The position numbers and the translations under genes were made by a program. The notes beneath the pieces were generated by a model that was given only the letters and a program-made list of their open reading frames with translations, was not told where the DNA came from and searched no databases. This document shows positions 39,357 through 48,411 of a stretch of 62,217 bases of DNA, piece by piece (position 1 is the first letter of the stretch; the number at the start of each line of letters is the position of its first letter). The stretch is from Hyphomicrobiaceae bacterium (GTDB taxonomy: Bacteria > Pseudomonadota > Alphaproteobacteria > Rhizobiales > Hyphomicrobiaceae): contig JAHDXT010000019.1 of NCBI GenBank assembly GCA_023384095.1, positions 1 to 62,217 on the forward strand, written 5' to 3'.

Positions 39357-39530
39357 TTCCGCGCGACTTCATCACCGAGTGGCGCGCCCAAGCCCCGTGG
39401 GTGCAGCACTCGCAGGGTCGAGCAAGACCTCATCTTCAGCCGCACCCTGATCGAGATATTCAGCAACCCTGTCCTTGCCCGGCCGCTAGCGTTCCGGGGC
39501 GGCACAGCACTCTACAAGATATTTGCCCTC
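39353..39530 (+). pseudogene. Truncated AbiEii-type toxin gene
   Basis: The start MIPRDFITEWRAQAPWVQ is typical of AbiEii nucleotidyltransferases. A frameshift near 39415 moves the reading to VEQDLIFSRTLIEIFSNPV and LAFRGGTALYK. Similarity stops just after GGTALYK, before the DxD metal motif that should follow, so the product cannot be active. The 3' part seems to have been replaced by the Fic gene end. Confidence 0.8.
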
Positions 39531-39581
39531 CAGGGGCCAATTACCCGCACCGATCAATCTGAAGTGCGGCCGGAACTGTTG

Positions 39582-41147
39582 TCATGGGCGAGCCTGCGCG
39601 GCGTCTTGGTTGAATGTGTTGCCATAGATTTCCTCGATCGTCCCTGCCTCGGCGTCGGTGAGCTGCGCGAACTCGCGCTCCCGCGTGCGTCGTGACAGGC
39701 GGCCATTGTTCTGGCGCAGCATTCGGAACAGCAGATCGATCGTTTGGTCGGGCATATCGATGATGGCGCCGACGGCGGCGCGGAACGCATAGTAGCGCCG
39801 CAGGAAGCCCGCTTCATTAGGCAGGTCTTCCTCTATGGTCTGCTGAACGCATGCGTAAAGGAACTCGGCGTGCGGCGTGGCATCGAAAAAGCGATAGAAG
39901 TCGGCGGTGTCTTGGGTGACACGGACATTGCCGCGCTCCGTCGGCTGCCACGGCACGACGGGAAGAAGGCGGCTCGAGTAGCTTTCGAGCACGCGCCGGT
40001 ATTCATCGATGCGGGTGAGGATGGCGGACGAAACCGGAAACATGACGCCGGGCGGGTTGAAGCCGCGCCGCGCGAGGATATGGTGGATCAGGTAACGGTG
40101 TATGCGCCCGTTGCCGTCGGCGAACGGATGGACGTAGACAAAGCCGAAAGCCAAAACGGCGGCGGCGATCACGGGATCTAGGCCCTGCGCGATCGTGCGG
40201 TCGAATTCGATCATCCCGTTCGCAAGCGACGGAAGGTCCTCGGGCCGCGCGCTGATATGGTCGGGCAGCGGCGCACCGGTATCGCGGTCATGCTCGCCGA
40301 CAAAGCCGCCTTGATCGCGCAGGCCAAGCCGCACGAAGCGCGCATCGCCAATGACGATGCGCTGCAATCGCAAAAGCTCATCGAGATCGAGCGGCTGGCG
40401 GCCCGCTTCGCCGATGGCGCGACCCCATCTCTGGATGCGGTCCTGCGGCGGGTCCTCTCCTTCGATGACGTAGCTCGACTTGGAGTCCTTGAGCAGAAGG
40501 AACGCCGCGGTGCGCGCAAGCAGATCGCGCGGGACTTCGGCGACGATGGCGCGCGCGCGCTCCGCGAGATTGCCGGTGACGAACGCTTCGAGCCGCTCGG
40601 TGCGGAACACGAGCGGGCAAAACTCTGGCGTGCCCGGCAGATTGTTTCGTACGCGGTGGCGTGGCGAATTGGTGCCTTGGGCGAGCGCGCATTGCAGGTC
40701 GGGATCGATCGCAGGGGTGTAGGTGCCCTTGCCGAGCGCCGGCAGGTCGAGCGTCCTGCCGGTCAGCCACTCATAAAAGAACCAGACCCGGCGCGCGTAG
40801 ACGCCTGTCGGTTTCGCGCGCACCATGCGTTCGATCTCCGCCGGGTCGGCGGCAAGAAAGAGCCGCTTGAGGATGGCGAGATCGACACCCTCATGCTTGA
40901 GCGCGAAGGTCAGATGGCCATCGATACTCGCTTCCGGCTCGTGGCGTGGCGTGAAAAGACGCCAGCCGCCCTCGTTGATGATCCTGTGGCGGCCGCCGAT
41001 GGCGGACAAGGTGAGCGGCAGCGGCACGGAAAGGCCGTAGGCATCGATGAGCGCGGCGTACCCGGCGGGCCTTGCCCGCTCAGGGAGCCGCCGCTCACGA
41101 AAAACCGTGACCGGCTCTGAAAAACGCCTCTGCGGGGCCCTCGCCAT
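39582..41147 (-). CDS. Class II Fic protein (adenylyltransferase)
   Basis: The protein is 521 residues from ATG 41147, with AAGGAGT about 11 bases upstream; an in-frame start at 41207 is less likely. The Fic core motif is VHPFADGNGRIHR, complete with catalytic His and the phosphate-binding DGNGR. The autoinhibitory motif (S/T)xxxE(G/N) is present N-terminal to it as SYVIEG, so this is a self-inhibited class II Fic. It would AMPylate (or de-AMPylate) protein targets. It lies between a broken AbiE locus and a recombinase remnant, and its 5' end carries an unusual motif array. Confidence 0.9.
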   Translation of the reverse strand: MARAPQRRFSEPVTVFRERRLPERARPAGYAALIDAYGLSVPLPLTLSAIGGRHRIINEGGWRLFTPRHEPEASIDGHLTFALKHEGVDLAILKRLFLAADPAEIERMVRAKPTGVYARRVWFFYEWLTGRTLDLPALGKGTYTPAIDPDLQCALAQGTNSPRHRVRNNLPGTPEFCPLVFRTERLEAFVTGNLAERARAIVAEVPRDLLARTAAFLLLKDSKSSYVIEGEDPPQDRIQRWGRAIGEAGRQPLDLDELLRLQRIVIGDARFVRLGLRDQGGFVGEHDRDTGAPLPDHISARPEDLPSLANGMIEFDRTIAQGLDPVIAAAVLAFGFVYVHPFADGNGRIHRYLIHHILARRGFNPPGVMFPVSSAILTRIDEYRRVLESYSSRLLPVVPWQPTERGNVRVTQDTADFYRFFDATPHAEFLYACVQQTIEEDLPNEAGFLRRYYAFRAAVGAIIDMPDQTIDLLFRMLRQNNGRLSRRTREREFAQLTDAEAGTIEEIYGNTFNQDAAQARP

Positions 41148-41290
41148 GAAAAGCCGTGACTCCTTGTGAATTTCGGTTACGCTATAGCATATGTCGTGAA
41201 AAATCATTATATTTCATGAGAACCATTCCTGCAACTGGCGCTCTTGTGAAAAATCGTGCCAGTGGCGTTATGATATGAAAAACAGTTAGG
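41095..41290. repeat. Phased motif array (about 50-bp period) over the Fic gene start
   Basis: Motifs of the type TGAAAA(A/G)(T/C)CGTGA recur. The G of GAAAA (or variant) falls at 41099, 41119, 41148, 41168 (GAATTT), 41198, 41218 (GAGAA), 41248 and 41277. Steps are 20, 29, 20, 30, 20, 30 and 29 bp, i.e. pairs 20 apart repeating every 49-50 bp. The best copies are palindromic (CACG AAAAAC CGTG at 41096-41109). The array covers the start codon and first codons of the Fic gene, so it is a likely autoregulatory or curved-DNA operator. Confidence 0.65.
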
Positions 41291-41329
41291 CTGCCCGGCC
41301 GCGAGAGAGCGCAATGGACAGCAGGGAGC

Positions 41330-41923
41330 ATGCTTCGTTTACTCGGCACAGAAAACATCGAAGAGGGTGGGGTCCATAAAGTCCTCAACCGCCTGCGCTT
41401 GGACGCTGTCGCCTCGCTCGAAGGGGCAAAAGCCGAGCTCCGCAAGATCGATCGGGAGATGGACCGGCTTGTCGACGCCATCGTCCGCGGCGTTCCCGCC
41501 GCGAAGGTCAAGGACCGCATGGTCGAGCTCGATGCGCGTAAGACCGAACTCGACGGCCTAATCGCGAACGCGCCTGAACCGCCTGCCGTTCTCGTTCACC
41601 CCAGCATGGGCGAGCGCTACCGTCAGGAAGTCGGAAGGCTGCGCGAGGCGCTCAACGAGCCCTCGCGCCGCGTAGTGGCGGCGGAGATCATCCGTGGACT
41701 CATCGACAGGATCGTGCTGCGGCCGGTTGGCGACGGGCGTAAAAAGACCCTCGCCATCGACCTGTCCGGCCATCTTGCGGGAATCCTGCTCCTCGCTGGA
41801 GCAAAACAGAAGGAGGCCGGCGTACCGGCCTCCGATCAGCAAATAAAGTTGGTTGCGGGGGGTCCGCAACACCTTTGGCAGACTCTGTTGTCGGGAAGGG
41901 CTCGTGCCGGGATCGCTGCATAG
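41330..41923 (+). pseudogene. Headless large serine recombinase remnant
   Basis: The 197-residue open frame matches only the C-terminal part of large serine recombinases: a coiled coil (LEGAKAELRKIDREMDRLVD, then VKDRMVELDARKTELDGL), RRVVAAEIIRGLIDRIVLRP and DLSGHLAGILLLAGAKQ. The resolvase catalytic domain and zinc-ribbon region are absent, and the last 25 residues look out of frame. It marks an integrated element that has since decayed. Confidence 0.75.
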
Positions 41924-41958
41924 TTTCGCGCGCCCCGGGAAATTGTTAAACTGTTGAA

Positions 41959-42483
41959 ATGATGACGATTCGGCACTCGGTTGCCCAAGACGGCACTTCG
42001 TCGCGAGCACTTTACGATGAAGCATTCCCGACGGAAGACCTTGTTCCGCTCGTGAATGCTCTGCTCGCCTGTCCAGGTGACACCGTATCGCTTGTCGCGG
42101 TCGAGGGCACGGAAGTCGTCGGGCACGCTATCCTGACCTTCGGCTCTGTGGAGGATCCGGCTGATGCGGGCCGGGTCGCCTTGCTCGGACCTCTATGCGT
42201 GACACCTGCGCGCCAGCGACAAGGAATTGGCGGCATGCTGATTCGTGCCGGACTGGAGTGTATGCGTGACGCTGGAGTGAATCGTGTGCTCGTGCTGGGC
42301 GACCCCGCCTACTACGGACGCCTTGGCTTCAGGATGGAAACCGGCGTGATGCCGCCGTTCGCGTTGCCGGACGCCTGGCGGCAAGCTTGGCAGTCGCTGG
42401 CAATCGATGATGATCGGGCGAAGCCACGTGGCCGGTTGATCCTGCCCGCGCCGTGGCTCCGCCCCAGCCTTTGGGCACCATAG
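41959..42483 (+). CDS. GNAT-family N-acetyltransferase (YhbS-like)
   Basis: The 174-residue protein has GNAT motif A as LCVTPARQRQGIGGMLIRAGL, where RQRQGIG is the acetyl-CoA pyrophosphate loop, and a motif B-like LGDPAYYGRLGFR, the YhbS hallmark. Two adjacent ATGs (41959, 41962) are possible starts, with no clear RBS. It is the last intact gene of the accessory island. Substrate unknown. Confidence 0.85.
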   Translation: MMTIRHSVAQDGTSSRALYDEAFPTEDLVPLVNALLACPGDTVSLVAVEGTEVVGHAILTFGSVEDPADAGRVALLGPLCVTPARQRQGIGGMLIRAGLECMRDAGVNRVLVLGDPAYYGRLGFRMETGVMPPFALPDAWRQAWQSLAIDDDRAKPRGRLILPAPWLRPSLWAP

Positions 42484-42930
42484 ACCACTGCCTGTGACCG
42501 GGCCTACCCCGGATCATGCACCGAGCGTGAATCTGGGGAAGCGAGGCTGTGGCTCGAGGAGGATGGGATCGCCTAGCAAATCGGTGTCGAGACGACGTGC
42601 TGCGTCGAACCCGGAACGCCACAGCCATGAGCGACGCTACGCCACCTCCATTCGATCTTCCTGCCATGGCGCGCGTTCCAGAATGCCGGCTGCTGGCCGC
42701 CGTGCACGGCACCGAAGGTGTTGTCGATGTCGAAGGATATCGCGCTGCGACGGCGCGACGTACCCCACCCGCGCGGCTCCGCCGCGCCGCGCTCCCCGTC
42801 AAGGGGAGGGATCGTGCCGCCACTGGACGACCCTCATCCTAGTCCTCTCCCGCCCGGAGAAGGAGAACAGGCGTGAGCTGATACGCGTCGATTCGAGTCG
42901 AGCATGCTCGAAGTGTCGCTCGGCTGCCGC
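42484..42930. other. 447-bp intergenic region with repeat-like pieces
   Basis: No gene is supported; overlapping open frames on both strands are Arg-rich. The part at about 42768-42875 contains CCCCGTCAAGGGGAGGG and CCTCATCCTAGTCCTCTCCC, which resemble dispersed intergenic repeats common in rhizobial genomes, so this is probably the worn edge of the island. Confidence 0.5.
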
Positions 42931-44334
42931 TCAGGCCGTGCGAAGGCGGAGGACTGGGGTGCCGGCTGTGGCCGCGGATGGCCGCCGCAAGCGCTCGAGG
43001 CGCATGATGTGGATGTCCGTCACCTCGAAGCCGAGGAACAGGTCGACATCGGCCTCGAGAGCCCCTGCCGGGCGCCTGGCCTCACCGACCGAGACACAGG
43101 CGTCGAACCGGCCGTCGAGGGCGGCGAACAGTCTGCGCGCGTCGAGGTGATCCGCCAGCACGACGATGTGATCGTAGACCTCGTCGAGCGTATCCAGCAC
43201 CAGTCCGAGCACGTCCGGATCGGGCTGAGCGCACCTGTCCCGGACCGGCGAGCCGGCGGCGATGGCATGCGCCCGGCTCCCGGGCAGTCGCGTGACCACC
43301 TGCTCGAAATTTGCCTGCCCCTCCAGAAGATCGTTCAGCCCGGCGCACCCGGAAGGGCCCTCGCCTGCTGCCGTCCCTCCGCCAGCGGGGCTCCATCTGA
43401 CGAGCACGACCTGGCGCCCGGCATGGCTCAGGTCCTGCGTCAACGCGAGCGCCTCGGCGGTGGCATCGATGTCGGGCGCTTCACCGGCAACCATGATCCG
43501 GCAGCCGCGGTCTGCTGCCGGAAGAGCAAGCAGGCGGCCGGCTGCGGCGGCCAGGGATTCCATCCCGATGCGTGGAGCGCCTCCTGAAATGCTCCTCTCC
43601 TCGCCGGCTGCCCGCTCCCTCGGCGCAGTGCGCCGGGGGCGACGCGCAGCCGTCGCATGATACGCCTCCCGCGTGGCGATGCCGCCGAGGCCCAGGATCA
43701 GCATGACGGCCATGCCGAGCATCGCCATCGGCCCGCGGCGAGGGGACTGAGGCCGAAGCGGCGCCTCGGCCCACACGGTGACATGGGCGCCGTCTGCCGG
43801 TGCGGCCCCGGCAGACTTGGCTCCCAGGCCGGCGAGGTATGCCTCGACGAGCCGGTTCACGAACCTGGCGGCGAGCTGCGGGTCCGTCGATGTCAGGCGC
43901 ACCGCGACAGTTCCGTCGCCGGCCGGTGCGACGGCGAACCGCTCGTAAACGGCAGCCAGCAGGCGCTCGTCGGCATTCTCGAGGCCCTGAAGCGGGTGCC
44001 GGCCGCTGATCCCGAGCTGGCCCAGCAACGTCGAGCCCTGATCGGCCCCGTTGAAATCGGGCCTGTCCTGCAGCCGCAGCTCCGTTGCGACCGAAAACAG
44101 GCGGATCGGGTCCTTCAATGCGCGGACGTGCGCATCGGCGGAGGAGCCCGGCTCGACGCCGGCCACCTCGATCCGCGCCTCGGCGGCATAGCGCGGCGCG
44201 ATCCAGGACTGCGCGAGATAGGTGGCGAGCCCGGCCGCGATCGTCGCCAGCAGCAGCTGCGGCAGCCCTCTGCGCACAGCCTGCAGGTAGGCGACGCCGA
44301 ACGGTCTCGCGGAGGCATGGGTTGTCGAATGCAT
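42931..44334 (-). CDS. Wzz-like polysaccharide co-polymerase with a degenerate kinase domain
   Basis: The protein is about 467 residues from ATG 44334; upstream frame extension relies on TTG. An N-terminal membrane segment (LPQLLLATIAAGLATYLA) and a second one near 210 (MAMLGMAVMLILGLGGIA) flank a periplasmic Wzz domain. The C-terminal half has the layout of a CpsD/BY-kinase ATPase (IMVAGEAPDIDATAEALAL, VVLVRWSP, YDHIVVLAD), but the Walker A GK[ST] is missing and there is no tyrosine-rich tail. It would modulate exopolysaccharide chain length without kinase activity. No other polysaccharide gene is adjacent. Confidence 0.75.
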   Translation of the reverse strand: MHSTTHASARPFGVAYLQAVRRGLPQLLLATIAAGLATYLAQSWIAPRYAAEARIEVAGVEPGSSADAHVRALKDPIRLFSVATELRLQDRPDFNGADQGSTLLGQLGISGRHPLQGLENADERLLAAVYERFAVAPAGDGTVAVRLTSTDPQLAARFVNRLVEAYLAGLGAKSAGAAPADGAHVTVWAEAPLRPQSPRRGPMAMLGMAVMLILGLGGIATREAYHATAARRPRRTAPRERAAGEERSISGGAPRIGMESLAAAAGRLLALPAADRGCRIMVAGEAPDIDATAEALALTQDLSHAGRQVVLVRWSPAGGGTAAGEGPSGCAGLNDLLEGQANFEQVVTRLPGSRAHAIAAGSPVRDRCAQPDPDVLGLVLDTLDEVYDHIVVLADHLDARRLFAALDGRFDACVSVGEARRPAGALEADVDLFLGFEVTDIHIMRLERLRRPSAATAGTPVLRLRTA

Positions 44335-44527
44335 GGCTGCTGGTGATCCGGGAGTCGACCAGGCCCTGAGCCGGCTGTCGTTCAATAGATACGGAGCAGC
44401 GTAACGAATCCATTAACGCCGGGCGTCGTGCCGCGGGGTGTTGCAGGGATGTGGCAGTCGCTGCCACAGGGCGGCCGACCGCTCCGTCCTGTCAGCCAGC
44501 TTCCGGCTCGCGCCGGCAAGAAGCACC

Positions 44528-45589
44528 TCAGCCAGGCAGGATCATGCCCTTGCCCGTATTCTGCCGGTCGAACCGCTCGTAGGCCGCGGCCGCATCCTCC
44601 AGCCGGTAGCGCTCGGTGATCAGCCGCGACAGCGGCACCTCGTTGTCGGCAATGAAGCGCGCGCAGTCCCACTGGCCGTGCTTGGAGAAGGTCCAGGAGC
44701 CCATCAGCGTCACCTGCCGGCGCAGCATGTCGGGGCTGACGTCGAGCGTGACGCTGCCGCCCTCGCCGACGAAACAGACCGTCCCCCATACGCGCGTCCC
44801 GCGCACTGCGGCGAGCCGGGCTGCCTCTGCGGAAGAGCATTCCAGCGCATAGTCGGCGCCGAGTCCCCGGGTCAGCTCCATGATGGCCGCCACGGCCTCG
44901 GTGATCTTCACGTCGACGAGGTGATCGGCCTCGCAGGCCCTGGCGAGCTCGAGCCGCTCGGGCGAGACGTCGAGCGCGATCACGCGAAGGCCCATTGCCT
45001 TGGCCAGCATTGTTGCGCTCAGTCCGACGGGACCCTGGCCGAACACCGCGATGGTCTTGCCGCCGGCTGGCCTGATGCGCATCAGCGCGCCGTAAGCCGT
45101 GCCGGTGCCGCACGAGACCGCCGCGCCCTCCTCGAACGACAGCTCGTCCGGGAGCGGCACCAGCGTGTGCGCCGGCGCCTTCATGTGGCGGGCGTGGGCG
45201 CCATTGCCGGTGATGCCGTAAACCACCATGCCGCCCTTCCGACAAAGCTGCGACCAGCCCTGGTTGCAATCCGGGCACGAGCAGCAGCCGTGATAGTGAT
45301 GCTGCATCGCGCGCGCCCCGACCCGCGCCTCAGTATCGGACACGTGCCTGCCGCGCGCGACGACGACGCCACACGGCTCATGCCCGCCGATCACGGCCTT
45401 GCCCTCGCCGCCCAATCCGAGCGATGCGGCCATGGCCGGCCCGCCGCCCGGGGACCGGTAGACGTGCAGGTCGCTGCCGCACATGCCGGATGCCTTGATC
45501 TCGAGCACCACGTCGTCCGGGCCAGGCTCCGGATCGGGAAAGTCCTGCAGCTCGAGACGGCGATTGCCGACGAATACGGCGCCCTTCAT
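44528..45589 (-). CDS. Zinc-dependent alcohol dehydrogenase (MDR family)
   Basis: The protein is 353 residues from ATG 45589 behind GGGGAAG. Catalytic zinc ligands are in SGMCGSDLH and GGHEPCG. The structural zinc loop is the cysteine cluster CCSCPDCNQGWSQLC. The NAD-binding fold shows VFGQGPVGLSA. It is related to threonine/sorbitol-type dehydrogenases; the substrate cannot be told. It stands alone. Confidence 0.9.
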   Translation of the reverse strand: MKGAVFVGNRRLELQDFPDPEPGPDDVVLEIKASGMCGSDLHVYRSPGGGPAMAASLGLGGEGKAVIGGHEPCGVVVARGRHVSDTEARVGARAMQHHYHGCCSCPDCNQGWSQLCRKGGMVVYGITGNGAHARHMKAPAHTLVPLPDELSFEEGAAVSCGTGTAYGALMRIRPAGGKTIAVFGQGPVGLSATMLAKAMGLRVIALDVSPERLELARACEADHLVDVKITEAVAAIMELTRGLGADYALECSSAEAARLAAVRGTRVWGTVCFVGEGGSVTLDVSPDMLRRQVTLMGSWTFSKHGQWDCARFIADNEVPLSRLITERYRLEDAAAAYERFDRQNTGKGMILPG

Positions 45590-45749
45590 CAGCTTCCCCA
45601 AGAACGATGTGCTCCTGCCGCCGCCGACGGATACGCCGGCGTTTCCCCAGAGCGTATGTCCAGGCGGCGGCAAAGGGAAGATGAGTACACCGACTTTCTG
45701 GCGGAGTGCGAGGGGGCGACGACAGCGGCGCGGACGCCCGTGAATGCGG

Positions 45750-46676
45750 CTACTGGATGTTCCAGCGCAATCCGGCACGAAGCTGATGCTCGTTGATGTC
45801 GCCGACCGACACTCGGCTCCTGACACCGTTGATGCTGAGGTCCGCATCGCTGCCGCCGATGTAGAGATAGCGGTAGCCGACGTCGACCATCGTCACCGGC
45901 GACAGGGTGTAGCTGAAGCCGGCGGAGAAGGCCGCCGCGAAGCTGACGTCGTAGGACGTTTCGCGGGCGCGCAGCGGCGAGGGCCATCCCGTATCGAGGC
46001 AGTCCTGGCCCGGCGGCAAGGGGGCCGGGTCACAGGCGTACTCGCGGTTCGCGAAGCTGCGCTCCAGCGCGTTCACGGCGAAGCCGATGCCGCCGCCGAT
46101 ATATGGCGTGAGCGGGCCGGCATGGAAGAAATCATAATAGGCGTTGAGCAGGACGACGCCCGAGTCGAGCTTCGTCGTGTCGCTCGTCTCGCCATCGACC
46201 TGCAGTCCCGTGGGGCTCCAGACCGCGCCGTCGTAGGATTCCTGGTCGTACTGGTATGTCCCCTTGATCTTGAGCTCCCGCTGCGTGCGACCCTCGAGCG
46301 TCAGGTCCGTGCGGAATCGGGGCGACCAGTAGTAGCCGAAGCCGCCGCCGACGCTGAACGTCGCGTCGGTATCGCCGCTGGCGGCCCAACTTCCGGGCGT
46401 GCGGAACGGCGTCGACAGGTCCTGCGGCCAATAGAGGTCGCGGCCGTAGAGCAGGCCGTTCTCGGAGATGTCCACATCGGAGTAGCCGAGGCTGAGATCG
46501 GCGCGCAGATACCAGCGCGCGATCGAGTCGGGGATCGGCACGGGGACAGGAACCGGAACCGCAACAGGGCCGCCCTCCTTGACGCTCCCGCCGATCCGTT
46601 GCCAGCCGTCGGCGGCAGCCGGCGCGGCCGCGAGCAAGCCCATCCCCAGAGCCAGATAAGCCGATCTCTTCTTCAT
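45750..46676 (-). CDS. Outer-membrane beta-barrel protein (Omp25/31-like)
   Basis: The protein is about 308 residues from ATG 46676. The signal peptide is MKKRSAYLALGMGLLAAAPAA. Mature sequence features are alternating strands with aromatic girdles (WYLRADLSLGYSDVD, GFGYYWSPRFRTDLTLEG, YIGGGIGFAVNA, VDVGYRYLYIGGS) and a C-terminal LRAGLRWNIQ strand. A Pro/Val repeat (VAVPVPVPVPIP) follows the signal peptide. A CtrA-like site lies 136 bp upstream. Confidence 0.85.
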   Translation of the reverse strand: MKKRSAYLALGMGLLAAAPAAADGWQRIGGSVKEGGPVAVPVPVPVPIPDSIARWYLRADLSLGYSDVDISENGLLYGRDLYWPQDLSTPFRTPGSWAASGDTDATFSVGGGFGYYWSPRFRTDLTLEGRTQRELKIKGTYQYDQESYDGAVWSPTGLQVDGETSDTTKLDSGVVLLNAYYDFFHAGPLTPYIGGGIGFAVNALERSFANREYACDPAPLPPGQDCLDTGWPSPLRARETSYDVSFAAAFSAGFSYTLSPVTMVDVGYRYLYIGGSDADLSINGVRSRVSVGDINEHQLRAGLRWNIQ

Positions 46677-46811
46677 GTGCGTCGATCCCCCGCTGCCTCC
46701 CCCGCCGCCAGCGGGAGCCGCCGATCCCTGAACGCACGCATACGGTGACAGACCGGGCAGAACGCCCGTCACGCTGTCGCTGCCCCAATCCGGGACAATG
46801 GGTGAGAAGAT

Positions 46812-46826
46812 TTAAAGGAGGCTTAA
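46812..46826. promoter_or_regulatory. Candidate CtrA-binding site upstream of the porin gene
   Basis: TTAA (46812-46815), seven bases AGGAGGC, then TTAA (46823-46826) match the CtrA core TTAA-N7-TTAA. The site is in the 183-bp gap between glmM and the porin gene (both minus strand), 136-150 bp before the porin start, a reasonable activator position. Confidence 0.5.
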
Positions 46827-46859
46827 TCCCGGTTTGCCTGCGAGCAGGCTCGCGGCCGC

Positions 46860-48212
46860 TCAGGCGGCGGCGGCTGCCTCGCGCACCGCATCGACGATGT
46901 CGTCGACCACCGCCGCGACGAGCTTCTCGTCGTCGCCCTCGGCCATCACCCGGATCACGGGCTCCGTCCCCGAGGGCCGGATGACGAGCCGGCCGGCCGT
47001 GCCGAGGCGAGACTTGCCGTTCTCGATGGCCTGGCGCACGCGCGTGTCCTCGAGCGGAATGCCGTCGGCGTAGCGCACGTTCTGCAGGATCTGCGGCAGC
47101 GGCTCGAAGCGCCTGCACACCTCGCTCACCGGCTTGCCGGCCGAGACCACCGCGGCCAGGAGCTGCAGCGCCGAGATCAGCCCGTCGCCCGTGGTCGTGA
47201 AGTCCGACATCACGATGTGGCCCGACTGCTCGCCGCCGATATTGTAGCCGTGCCGGCGCATGTGCTCGACGACATAGCGGTCGCCGACCGGCGTGCGCGC
47301 GAGCGACAGCCCGAGCCCCGCCAGATGCCGCTCCAGCCCGAGGTTCGACATCACGGTCGCGACAATGCCGCCGCCGGCGAGGCGCCCGGAGCGCAGCCAG
47401 CTCTCCGCGATCACCGCCATGAGCTGGTCGCCGTCGACGATGCGGCCCTTCTCATCCACGATCACGACGCGGTCGGCATCGCCGTCGAGCGCGACGCCGA
47501 TGTCGGCGCGCAGCTCGCGCACCTTGTCCACCAGGGCCTCGGGCGCAGTCGAGCCGCACTTGTGGTTGATGTTGCGTCCGTTCGGATCGACGCCCAGCTT
47601 GATCACCTCGGCGCCGAGCTCCCACAACGCCTCTGGCGCCACCTTGTAGCCGGCGCCGTTGGCGCAATCGACGACGATGCGCAGGCCGTCGAGCCGCAGG
47701 TCGCGCGCCAGCGTCCGCTTGGCGAACTCGATGTAGCGCTCCTGCGCGCTCTCGACCCGCGTCGCGCGGCCGATCGCGTCGGGCCCAGCCAGCAGGCCCT
47801 CGGCATCGGCGACGATCAGCTTTTCGATCTCGCCCTCCACCTCGTCCGAGAGCTTGTAGCCGTCGGCGTCGAACAGCTTGATGCCGTTGTCGTGATAGCG
47901 GTTGTGCGAGGCCGAGATCATGACGCCCATGTCGGCGCGGAGCGAGCGCGTCAGCATGGCCACCGCGGGCGTCGGCATGGGGCCGAGCAGGAACACGTCG
48001 CACCCTACCGCAGTGAAGCCCGACAGCAGCGCCGACTCGATCATGTAGCCCGACAGACGCGTGTCCTTGCCGATCACGACGCGGATGCGCTGCTTGCCGC
48101 TGGCGAAGATCCGCCCCGCCGCCATGCCGACCTTTAGCGCGACCTCCGACGTCATCGGGCTGCGATTGGCGAGGCCGCGTATGCCGTCTGTGCCGAAGAA
48201 ACGACGTGACAT
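46860..48212 (-). CDS. glmM: Phosphoglucosamine mutase
   Basis: The 450-residue protein starts at ATG 48212 ([16 protein letters not shown], the usual GlmM beginning). The phosphoserine loop is [15 protein letters not shown] with Ser102 as the phosphorylated residue. The metal loop is ALDGDADR, the sugar loop GGEQSGHI and the phosphate-binding loop [11 protein letters not shown]. It makes glucosamine-1-phosphate for peptidoglycan and LPS. Its common partners ftsH and folP are not beside it here. Confidence 0.97.
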   Translation of the reverse strand: MSRRFFGTDGIRGLANRSPMTSEVALKVGMAAGRIFASGKQRIRVVIGKDTRLSGYMIESALLSGFTAVGCDVFLLGPMPTPAVAMLTRSLRADMGVMISASHNRYHDNGIKLFDADGYKLSDEVEGEIEKLIVADAEGLLAGPDAIGRATRVESAQERYIEFAKRTLARDLRLDGLRIVVDCANGAGYKVAPEALWELGAEVIKLGVDPNGRNINHKCGSTAPEALVDKVRELRADIGVALDGDADRVVIVDEKGRIVDGDQLMAVIAESWLRSGRLAGGGIVATVMSNLGLERHLAGLGLSLARTPVGDRYVVEHMRRHGYNIGGEQSGHIVMSDFTTTGDGLISALQLLAAVVSAGKPVSEVCRRFEPLPQILQNVRYADGIPLEDTRVRQAIENGKSRLGTAGRLVIRPSGTEPVIRVMAEGDDEKLVAAVVDDIVDAVREAAAAA

Positions 48213-48411
48213 GTCCGCTCTCGCTCCTGCTCGCCAGCGAAATGCTTTGCGCCGGACTGTGGCGGTCCAGTGCTCGGTCGCGCGGCGCTTCGAGGCCGCC
48301 GGCACAAAACGCCTAATCCTGCCCGCATCTATAACATCTGGCGGCGGCATTGCGCAGGTGCGACGCCGCTTCACGTCGGAACCGGCGTCCCCGGGTGCGT
48401 TGCCGGGCGGA

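Noticed and set aside
39582-41147. Fic-antitoxin (FicT/FicA) operon
   Set aside because: The inhibitory motif is inside the Fic protein itself (class II), and no small antitoxin gene lies next to it.
38599-42483. Intact prophage or integrative element
   Set aside because: No integrase with a catalytic domain, no structural or replication genes and no clear att repeats; only remnants, Fic and a GNAT.
42549-42842. 97-codon plus-strand frame after the GNAT gene
   Set aside because: Arg-rich, ends in repeat-like DNA and overlaps an equally open frame on the other strand.
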